From Rhodocollybia butyracea (Eukaryota > Basidiomycota > Agaricomycetes > Agaricales > Omphalotaceae): a DNA stretch of 64,000 nt. This document shows, piece by piece, positions 53,428 through 62,243 of the stretch. The notes under the pieces are model-generated. The model saw only the letters and a program-made list of their open reading frames with translations, searched no databases and was not told the origin of the DNA. Where the stretch lies: assembly GCA_015501585.1 (NCBI GenBank), contig JADNRY010000008.1, forward strand, positions 186,001 through 250,000, in the 5' to 3' direction. Both the position numbers and the translations under genes were made by a program. Within the stretch, counting starts at the first letter, position 1. Each line of letters starts with the position of its first letter.

Positions 53428-53475
53428 GTCAAGACTCGACGGCTAGAAATCAAAAGTCACGAGACGTCCGAATCC
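53428..53475. promoter_or_regulatory. 48-bp head-to-head gap between BRD8-like and GCP3 start codons
   Basis: Two divergent start codons are only 48 nt apart (22 nt if BRD8 starts at 53453). The core promoter elements of each gene must therefore lie within the other's transcribed region, or 5' UTRs are very short. Both reading frames are conserved at their N-termini, so the spacing is probably real. Confidence 0.6.
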
Positions 53476-56400
53476 ATGTCCTCTTCGAACGACTTACTCA
53501 AATCGTTGGAATCTCTTGTAGAATCTCTGGTGCCACCATCAAGGATTGACGAGCCACTTCGGAATGAACTCATCGCTCATTGCCAGGAAATATTGACAAG
53601 GTCAGCAGTAGATCTGTTTATACAGAACTGAAAAAAAAATCAAGCAACATTATACATTATAGTCGTATTGGACAAAGCCATGAACCAGATATAGGCCATC
53701 TAGCAGACCTGGTAAAGAGACAGTGTATGTTCTAAGGACTTGACGCGAAAATAGAGTCTTTGTTGACTGAACATTCAGTGTTTCAGTCCTCGCCCTCCGG
53801 AGCCGCCTCGCTCAAGTTTACCAATTTACTTTCGCGTCTTTTAGATCAAGTTCGCGTTCAATTCGTTTGTTGAATGTCAGAGACTAATCAGAAACGATAG
53901 CATGTACTCTCAAGAAAGCACGCGTCAATACAGTTTCTTTACTCCCTCGCTTCTTCCCCTCAACCTTCAGCATCAGTTCCATTTCTTCCTTCTCTTGCAC
54001 CTCCACCCCCAGCAAGAGTATCACATCTGACATTACCCCTGGATAAACTACCTTCATCACCAACATCACCTCAATCTACTGCTAAATCTAAAGCTCAGCG
54101 GCTAGGAGAGTATCGCGAACAATCTGGGCAACCTCACCTATCCGAACATCTCCTACTACGAGACACTCTCTATCTCTTACAAGGAATTTCTGGAAAATAT
54201 GTTCAGCTTTCTTCACAAAGCGAAAGTAATCAGCAGGAACACAGACTCGAGTTCTTGGACAATATCGTGCGTCTTCACTTGCTCTGTGATCAACGACTCA
54301 CGAAGCGTTTTAGAGATATATCATTTCAGCTCCGACGAAAGCTCTTATCCACCGCCTCTCTGAAGTAGGTTATCTTTATTCCAGGGTAGATTCTTTTGTG
54401 CGAGAGCGAGAAGGATCTTCAGGAGTTGGTATGATCGAACAGAGCTTATGCCACCACCTACAAACCAAGTTAACAGAGTATTATCGGCTTATTGCGGTTC
54501 TAGAATCCCAGATGCCTACTGTAAACCCGTCTACGGAAGGAAATGTGACGGACATGCGGGAACAGGAGACTGGGCTTACCCTGCGGCGTTTGGATGTGTG
54601 GATTAACGACTGGAGGCTCAGGATGCGAATGATGAGCGTCTGTGTCGAGGGTGCTAGAGGTAAATCTCATGGATGTCGATTGCTTATATTCAATGCTTAT
54701 ATTCAATACTGCTTAGAGTCCCAAGGAGGAGCGTTGGTGAATCTTATTCACAGCTACACCGACAACGGAGATCCCTTTATACGAAAGTTCACTGATCAGC
54801 TGCTAGAAGAGGTACTCAACTCTTAGCCTGGGACGGAACGTCGCTCACTACTCGTTTATAGGTATCAAAACCCTTTTTCGCCACATTACACAAATGGCTA
54901 TTTTCTGGTGAACTTTACGACCCATTCCATGAATTCTTTGTAGCCATGGACCCAAATCTTGCTCATCTCCAGTACATGCACCCTTCGTCGCTTCCTGGAA
55001 ATATCAACCAGCTAGCGAGCGATGGTTTCGTCTCGCCTGAACAGGATGATCCTCGTGAAAGGCGCACCGGACTCACAATATGGGAGGCCAAATATCGGTT
55101 TCAGCAGGACATGCTGCCCATGTTTGTTGGAGAAGCTTTTGGACGGAAGGTTAGTCGGCTGTCTCTGTCGTATTCCCAATCTCAGCATGTTTATAGATAT
55201 TTTCGACAGGTAAAAGCTTGAACTTTATTCGATACAGTTGCCATGATAGCGACTGGGTTGTAACAAGAGAAAAGATGAGCGATACAGGCGGTTGTAAGCG
55301 TTTCGTTTTTTAGTCCCCGATTAATCCCAACCTATTATATAGCTCTCAAATACAGTGATATTGGCGGGCTAGAACGTTCCATCGACGCTGCCTATTCGAC
55401 TGCCAGTCAGCGTTTATTTGACGTGTTCCTAGAAAAGTTCAAGTTGTTGGATCACTTGTCTGCGTTGAAGAATTACATGATGCTAGGACACGGGGATTTT
55501 GCTGAGCAGCTTATGATCGCTCTAGGGTAAGGCTCTCTTCACCCACGCTACCATACAGTGTTTGATTCCTTATAGTCCAAGTTTATCACGTCCAGCCAAC
55601 ACACTTTTCCGACACAATCTCACCGCCACTCTCGAAACCGCTATCCGGTCGTCTAATGCCCAGACCGACCCACCGGATGTTCTCCGGCGGCTGGATGCAC
55701 GCATGCTCGAGTACTCTCATGGTGAAATCGGCTGGGATGTGTTCACACTCGAATACAAACTAGATGCGCCAATCGACACAGTCATTGACCCAGATGCGAT
55801 GGTCAAGTATCTGAAGCTCTTCAACCACCTGTGGCAAATGAAACGTATTGAAGGCACCCTTAGTCGTGGATGGATGCGGGTCGCAGGCGGGGCAAGGACG
55901 ACGTTCGTGCGGTTACCAGACCTTGAGCCGTCTTGGCACAAGATACGGATTGCAATGGCAGAGATGATACACGTTATCAAGCAACTGCAGGCGTATTGCC
56001 AACTGGAAGTCATCGAGTGTTCGTGGAAAGCTCTGGTAGAGTTTTTGAATAAGAGAGAGGGCGACTTGGATGCGATGATCGATGCGCATCGGACATATCT
56101 AGACAGGCTGGTGAAGAAGATCATGTTGCTAAGTTCGAAGGCAGGACGAGAGGTATGTCTGGCCTTTAGTTCATTTGATTCTGTGAACTGGACTTTCGCA
56201 GGAGAATGTAATGAATCAGGTGAAGGATCTGTTTGCGACAGTGCTTCACTTTCAGGATGCAGTGGTACGCGTAATACCCCGTCTGATTTTTTTCTGCTGA
56301 ACGAAGTGCAGGAAAACTTTTACAACTTTTGTTTGACCGAATCCATGCGAAGAGATCGAAAGCTCGATTCTGACCGAGGTCTGTACACTGGACCAGACGA

Positions 56401-56623
56401 CCCAGACTCGTCTCTCGAGGAACATCTTCCTCGACTGCTCCACCCCGTGCACGATTACGGGTCGCAGTTTTCGGACAAAGTGCAAACGCTTGTAGCAGCG
56501 TTACAGACACACCCAGATCTGGACTGTCGGTTCTTAGGAGTAAGGCTAAATTTCTCAGAATATTACCGAGGAAAACAGCAGAAAGAAAGAGCAGAGAGGG
56601 CAGAAACTGTGACACCCAAGTAG
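53476..56623 (+). CDS. SPC98: gamma-tubulin complex component 3 (GCP3/Spc98/Alp6)
   Basis: Core subunit of the gamma-tubulin ring complex that nucleates microtubules at spindle pole bodies. Start MSSSNDLLKSLESLVESLVP. The N-terminal region spans several small exons, including a Pro/Ser linker (53.93-54.10 kb). Conserved GRIP1 blocks: SEHLLLRDTLYLLQGISGKY, LEFLDNIVRLHLLCDQRLT, EYYRLIAVLESQMP, FIRKFTDQLLEEVSKPFFAT, LHKWLFSGELYDPFHEFFV. GRIP2 blocks: GHGDFAEQLMIAL, GWDVFTLEYKLDAPIDTVI, LKLFNHLWQMKRIEGTL, AHRTYLDRLVKKIMLL, and LNFSEYYRGKQQ near the end. The WDVFxLEY and LFxxLWxxKRxE patterns are specific for GCP family C-domains. At about 55.15-55.32 kb exon borders are approximate. Stop 56623. 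It starts 48 nt from the BRD8-like ATG. Confidence 0.93.
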
Positions 56624-57027
56624 TGCTTGTTTTTTTGTAAATGTCTTCTGTATATCCATGGTTATCTAGTGTACCGTATTATGTCGTAGGGTTGCGTCTG
56701 GCTGGGCTAAGTCACTTTCTAGGGGTAAGGCCTCGATGAATGGTCCCTTGCAAGTTTCTCTGTTTAAGTGAGTTCTTGCGGAGTTTATCTTTTACCTATT
56801 GGTCAAATGAGCCTTGAGTTTGCAAGGCCTGCCAGTTCCTCGCTTATTTCAGGGTTTTGTCATTATTCTCACTATCTACAACAATAGTCATCTTTGATTG
56901 ATAGCGCCGTTTTTTGATCGCTGAGTTTCGCGTTCAAGATTCCCACGGCGCGTCTCTGTTCTGACTTTCCACTACTCGTCTTCATTCCATACCTTGTCTT
57001 CTTTCCACTACCTCGTCCTCTTTCACA
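56624..57027. other. intergenic region between GCP3 and the DOPA-dioxygenase-family gene
   Basis: This 404-bp interval holds the GCP3 3' end and the dioxygenase promoter. Immediately upstream of 57028 is a CT-rich stretch (56955-57025, with repeated TTCCACTAC-type words). No exon was found. Confidence 0.45.
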
Positions 57028-58031
57028 ATGGATGTCGATTCCACATCAGTTCCGAAGCCAACAACCAATCTTCAAGAAGTAATAGAATCTGAAATAAAGT
57101 ATGTACATGCATTCTTCAGAAATTCCAACCATGTTTTTGCTGAACAAGAACTTTGGGTTTGGTTTATTAGAGAATGGCATTTTCGTGAGTTGTTGCTTAA
57201 TGTGTTTCCAGTTGTAGAGAAACTCACAGGTTCTCTCTTCTATCCACTCTATCCAGACATCTACTTTGCCCAAAAAAACGCGGACCAGCATTATGCTGCC
57301 CTCGAACTACGTGATTCGATCCTACGTCTTCGTCGAGATGGTGCCTTTGTTGCTGTTCCTCTGTTCCGCGTGAATACAGAACCTGTGGGTCCACATCCTA
57401 TCGGTGGGTGGCTCACTACACCAGTGGCTTGCTCTTTTCGTGTTGATAATCATCTGGCAGGTTCGTTCGAGGTTTGGGTGCCTTCAGAGACATTTGCTTC
57501 CGTGTTTTCTTACATTTGCATGAATCGTGGCAATCTGAGGTTTGTGGATCTGGTTTTTGTGATGTGAGCTTGTCGATTAGACTTCGTTTCTTTTAGTGTA
57601 TTGGTGCATCCTTTGACGAGAGAACCGGTACGTTATATTCTACCCATGTCCTAGTGTTCGTGTGCTCAACGCGTCTTCTTTTCTCTTTCCAGCGCCGGTG
57701 TGTTTGTCTGATGTCCTCTTTTATCCATCGAAATGACCTCCGTACACCGTACAGTGACTACGAAAGCCGCTGTTCCTGGTTAGGCATGCCACTCCCACTA
57801 GACCTCACGACTCTTCCTATTAAGGTCGATGAACTGCCGTTACAATACCCCAGTCTCAGTAAGACAAAGCTTGTATTTGTGAGAGAGTTGATCATGACTG
57901 CTGTTGTCTTAGGACTGGGTTACTCATCTCAGAATCCCAACCTGGTTTTGGACGATAGGCGAAGATTGGGGGCTAATGTTGAGAATATACTCAGGAATGA
58001 AAAGGCTGCTGCTCGAGTGATTGATCAGTGA
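57028..58031 (+). CDS. DOPA 4,5-dioxygenase family protein
   Basis: Member of the PF08883 family, whose mushroom enzyme opens the DOPA ring toward betalain-type pigments; other fungal members may act on other catechols. My model has eight exons (57028-57098, 57171-57184, 57257-57403, 57461-57539, 57597-57627, 57693-57697, 57755-57858, 57913-58031) and 189 residues. Splicing creates all conserved motifs: SEIKEWHFHIYFAQKNADQ (metal-binding HxH), EPVGPHPIGSFEVWVPSE, MNRGNLSVLVHPLTREP and ESRCSWLGMPLPLDL. Exon 2 is 14 nt. Exon 6 is 5 nt and the least certain; the alternative is retention of an in-frame 57-nt segment at 57698-57754. Unspliced, two long open frames run through several introns and would destroy the HxH motif. 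Family call is good; substrate unknown. Confidence 0.8.
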
Positions 58032-58350
58032 ATCTGATTATTCTGCAAAGACTCGGGTTGTCGATGTGGCGATCTTGTTAATCGTTGTACTATTATGATT
58101 TGGGTGTATCTATGAACAAAAATAAAAGGGGTAGGAGCATTTAAAGCGCTTTCGGAAAAACGAAGGCGAAACTTGTGGCACGCACACGACACGTAGTACA
58201 CTGTACAATACTACTGTCACAAGCTGCTCATGGGATCGTGCTTGGAAAAATCATGGTGAAAGTAAGGAGAAATGAGCCATGCACTGCGCTGTGCTGTCCC
58301 TGGGAAATTTCAAAGTTTCTTCATAACCTTGATCACTGATATTGTTCTGC
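58032..58350. other. intergenic region upstream of verprolin
   Basis: This 319-bp interval holds the dioxygenase 3' end and the verprolin promoter. No proline-coding exon was seen that could extend verprolin upstream, although an ATGGTGAAAG/GTAAGG-like site near 58253 could be a tiny first exon. Confidence 0.4.
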
Positions 58351-59479
58351 ATGGCTTCTAGCGAGCTTCTTGCACAAATTCAATCTGGAAAAAGGCTGAA
58401 AAAGGCGACAACACATGATAGGAGTGCACCAGTGATAGAAACACCGAAAGGAGGCGGAGGAGGTGGAATATTCGCAGGAGCCTCTTCAGTTGGCTCCGCA
58501 GCAATGGCTAGTGGAGGAGCTCCTCAACTTGGAGGACTTTTTGCTGGAGGAATGCCAAAACTAAAGCCAGCAGGAACAAGTACTTTAGGTGAGTGATCCT
58601 TTATTTGATTCGTTCAAAAACTAAAGCATTATGTTCAGGTAAACCTCCCGCATTAGGCAAACCACCTTCAGTGCCGAGAGCCACTCCAGCCCCTCCTGCA
58701 CGTGCTCCGCCTGCTCCTGCTCGCTCGCCGGCGCCTGCCCCTGTGCGCTCGCCGGCACCCGCTCGAGCGCCTCCCGCCCCTGCTCGGGCGCCACCAGCAC
58801 CAACGCCGCCAGCTCCGGCACCTCCCGCGCGTGCTGTGCCGCCTCCTAGATCTGCTCCGGCACCTCCTGCCACTCCCAGCTTACCGTCGCGTAAACCACC
58901 CGCAGCTCCGGGACGCCCGACTCCTGCTCTTCCATCCCGTGCTACCCCTCCGCCGCCAGCTCAACGCAGTTCATCTCCTGCCTCTCCGGTATCTCGGGTT
59001 CCTCCGAGTATCCCTTCCCGGAAATCAACAGCTCCGACGCTCCCCGGCCGTGCTCCACCACCTCCACCTCCAAGACCATCGAGTATCGCCGTTTCTTCTC
59101 CAGTTAAATCTGCCCCGCCTCCTCCTCCGGCCCGGAAAGCCCCTCCACCAGCTGCGCCGCCGCGAGAAACGCGTTCAAGTATGTCTGCTCCAGATTCTCC
59201 TCCCGCTCCTGCTCCTCGGCCACGTGTTGTATCTACTCCGGCATCTTCGCGGTCTGTACCAAATGGATTCTCTTCAGCGCCGCGTCGAAAAAGTATGTAT
59301 CTTTATCGATCACTGTGGGTGGATAACTAACTATACTAGTCCCTTCTCCGCCTCCTAATGCTGGCCCACATACATTCCCAGTATCAGATTTCCCTCCGCC
59401 GAGGCCATTTTCGAATGCAGTCAAAACCTATATCAGTGGCCGCCAGAAAGGAAGTGATTTTGATCTTGAAGAACTGTAG
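58351..59479 (+). CDS. VRP1: verprolin/WIP-type actin regulator
   Basis: WASP-interacting proline-rich protein that works at cortical actin patches in endocytosis. Exons 58351-58588, 58639-59292 and 59340-59479 give 343 residues. The N-terminus is a WH2 actin-binding motif (ELLAQIQSGKRLKKATTHDR followed by SAP). A Gly-rich segment (GGGGGGIFAGASSVGS) follows, then ~230 residues of Pro/Ala-rich sequence with many PPAPAR and APPPPPP profilin/SH3-type motifs. The C-terminus has the WASP-binding signature FPPPRPFSNAVKTYISG and GSDFDLEEL. Most fungal verprolins begin with a polyproline stretch before WH2; here it is absent, or lies on an exon I did not find (TTCTAG at 58356-58361 could be an acceptor). 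The proline codons make long antisense frames, which are shadows. Confidence 0.85.
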
Positions 59480-59920
59480 TGTTTTAGTATTTTATTTCTA
59501 CCGTTCCTGTGAGTGACTTGAAATTGGCTCTTTTGGACTAGACTGATTCCAAAACCGATATCTAGAATTTTGTAACTTACACTTAACTGTCATACCGAGT
59601 TGCGTTCTAAATTCTAATACTTAGTACATACATATTTGCTGTCAGTGCGTCCAATGGCCTTGCTCAACGTAGTACGCCGGTGCTACGTTTCCGAGCACTA
59701 AACCGAAATCCTCCAAAACAAGTCGCCAAGCCCCGTATAGATTTATTTCTGTATACAATCCAGTGGCCCTTACGGGCTTTCTGCGGACATTTGAAGTAGC
59801 ATAGCTCTAACTCGGGCTCACGTAACGGAGCTTGGTAAGGGCAAGTGACACGTCAGTCGAAAAGTGTGATTTAAGAGCCGCACAATTCTTTACAACTCAT
59901 CTTTCTTTCCTCCTTCAACG
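59480..59920. promoter_or_regulatory. verprolin 3' end and PDI promoter
   Basis: This 441-bp interval has no exon. Close to the PDI start it contains TGACACGTCA (59846-59855), listed separately, and a CT-rich tract (59890-59918) just before the ATG. Confidence 0.5.
59846..59855. promoter_or_regulatory. candidate unfolded-protein-response element upstream of PDI
   Basis: TGACACGTCA contains, on the minus strand, TGACGTGT, which matches the TGACGTG core bound by XBP1/Hac1-type bZIP factors. It lies 65 bp before the PDI start codon, a gene class normally induced by ER stress. Binding is inferred. Confidence 0.4.
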
Positions 59921-61639
59921 ATGCGATTGTCAATTCTTTCGCCCGTATTGGCTGTAGCCTTTGCTTCTTTCGCTGCTGCTCAGGACGATTCAGATGTTCT
60001 ATCTCTGACAGCGTCAGATTTTAGCTCTCACGTTGATAATGAGCCGCTGATTCTCGTCGAATTCTTTGCACCCTGGTTAGTAACGCTCTATCTTAGTTCT
60101 CAATCTCTTGTTAATAACTTGCGTAGGTGTGGCCATTGCAAAGCACTCGCGCCTCACTACGAGGAAGCTGCTACCGCGCTCAAGGAAAAGAACATCAAGC
60201 TCGCCAAGGTCGACTGTGTTGACCAGGCTGATCTATGCCAGGCCAATGGTATTCAGGGATACCCGTAAGTGTATATTGGTTGCTTTTTTATCGTGTGCGT
60301 TACTGAGAATGCACTAGAACACTGAAGGTGTACAAGAACGGTTCCGTCGCCGATTACGCCGGTCCACGGAAAGCAGACGGTATCATCAGTTATATGGTAA
60401 AGTATGTATGCATCCAGGCGTCACTTGTACACCTCTAACCAGTCTACTAGACAATCTCTTCCTGCGGTCACCGAAGTTAACTCTGCCAACGTCGAAGATT
60501 TCAAAAAGGCCGACAGAGTTGTTGCCGTTGCATACCTTTCTTCTACCTCCGATGCCCTTTCGGCCGTATTCAGCCAGGTTGCAGAGGCACACCGTGAAGA
60601 TTATCTATTTGGTTCATCCTCTGACGCCGATGTTATTGCCGCCGAAGGCATCACTCCTCCCGCCGTCGTTGTTTACCGTTCATTCGATGAACCCAAAGTG
60701 TCTTACCCTTTCCCCATCCTTGACGCAAAATCCCAGGACTTTGAGGAATGGATCGCTGATCTCGCTATCCCTATCATCGCCGAAGTCAGCGCCGACAACT
60801 ACGCCATCTACGCGCAGAGCCCCAAGCCTCTTGCCTATGTTTTCCTGGACCCCACCACCGCAGAAAAAGACGAGATCATCGCCTCCGTGCGTCCCGTCGC
60901 GGACGAGTTCAAGTCCAAGATGAACTTTGTCTGGATTGACGCTATTAAATTCGGCGACCACGCCAAAGCTCTTAACCTCTTGGAGCCCAAGTGGCCATCA
61001 TTTGTCATTCAAGACGTTGTGCAGCAGCTCAAGTACCCTCATGACCAGAACAAGGAGGTTACCACTGAGACTGTGAGAGCCTTTACCCAACAGTACCTTA
61101 ACGGTGAGCTCGAACCCGAGCTCAAGAGTCAACCGATTCCTGAGTCTCAGGATGAGAGCGTCTACACTCTCGTTGGTAAGGAATTCGAGCAAGTCGTTTT
61201 TGATGACTCGAAAGATGTCTTTGTTGAATTCTACGCTTCATGGTCAGTGTTTTTCTGAACTTTGGACACATTTGCTCACTCGATCGATCTTTCCAGGTGT
61301 GGTCACTGCAAGCGTCTCAAACCCGACTGGGACCGCCTCGGTGACAAGTACGCCACCGTCAAGGACCAGATCGTCGTTGCAAAGATGGAAGCCACCGAGA
61401 ACGACCTTCCCCCATCTGTTCCTTTCCGTGTCGCCGGATTCCCTACTTTGAAATTCAAGCCCGCCGGTACAAAGGAGTGGGTTGACTACGAGGGCGACCG
61501 TTCGTTCGAATCGCTTGTTGCGTTTGTTGAGGAACACGCGAAGAACCCACTTGTACCCTCTGAGACCGTTGTTCTTTCTGATGAGGCTCAAGTTCATTTC
61601 TCTTCTAGTAATGAGACTGAGAAACACGATGAGCTTTAA
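59921..61639 (+). CDS. PDI1: protein disulfide-isomerase (ER, HDEL)
   Basis: ER oxidoreductase that forms and rearranges disulfides. Exons 59921-60075, 60127-60264, 60318-60401, 60451-61242 and 61297-61639 give 503 residues, the normal PDI length. Signal peptide: MRLSILSPVLAVAFASFAAA. Domain a: [20 protein letters not shown], with QGYPTLKVYKNG. Domains b and b' fill 60.47-61.1 kb. Domain a': [20 protein letters not shown], with FRVAGFPTLKFKP. The acidic tail ends in NETEKHDEL, the ER retrieval signal. Both CGHC active sites are intact, and both are preceded by an intron inside the Trp codon (phase 2). A possible UPR element lies in the promoter. No irregularity apart from the paired intron sites. 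Confidence 0.98.
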
Positions 61640-62243
61640 AAGGTTAGATGGATGGCATTTTTTTGCACATGGGAAGCATGTAATTGTACCACGACACTTT
61701 AGTAGCAATAGCTTTCTTTTGCATGGATATGCTTAATATTATTTATTTATGTGCATTTCTTGTGTGAAGTGAGCTGAGTGATAGTTGATCGAATATATCC
61801 ATTGGTGTGCTGTCAATGCTCATTGCATCATTATTTTTCGGCGCTTCGGTAACTGAACTGGTTTTCGATTTGCGTTTAATGCTTTTCTGAACTGGAACTT
61901 CACTATTGCTTTGCTTTCACTTTTTACAAAGGTATGCATGATGTCCTTGGCTGATTCAAAATATTTGCTCAGTTATAGTGCCCTGTGCAGTTGTGTACCA
62001 TCTCACTCCGACATTGCATTGCTTTAGCTATACAGCACCCACCCTTTTAATCGCCAACTGACCAACTTTAGACCAACTTGCACTTGTCTTACTCCTTTCG
62101 AAGTTAATCCGACGATTGTTCGAGGAAACGGACGTTTTTTTTTCTTTGCTCCGTGACATCTGCCCTAGGCCGCATCTTTGTAACTTTTGAACTCTTTTCA
62201 CCACCATCTACTTCATCTCTTACTCAAGCCATTCACCTTGATC
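61640..62243. other. intergenic region between PDI and the RS-rich gene
   Basis: This 604-bp interval has AT-rich sequence after PDI (terminator region, 61700-61760) and pyrimidine-rich sequence before 62244 (T-run at 62137-62145, CTT/CTC words to 62243), consistent with a promoter and 5' UTR. No exon or RNA gene was found. Confidence 0.5.

Noticed and set aside
53880..54130. Apparent frame breaks in the N-terminal part of GCP3
   Set aside because: Switching frame at short introns gives a continuous Pro/Ser linker leading to the conserved SEHLLLRDTLYLLQG, so no frameshift is needed.
57028..57567. A 179-codon open frame reading as a protein with PDIYF in place of the HxH metal motif, suggesting a degenerate dioxygenase
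   Set aside because: Two perfect GT-AG introns flank a 14-nt exon, and their removal restores EWHFHIYF; the open frame simply runs through 3n introns.
58601..58873. Ala/Gly-rich antisense frames of 66-90 codons opposite verprolin
   Set aside because: They are mirror images of GC-rich proline codons and have no splice or homology support.
58702..59358. 218-codon Leu/Arg/His-rich frame overlapping verprolin
   Set aside because: Off-frame reading of the proline repeat; the verprolin frame has WH2 and WASP-binding signatures.
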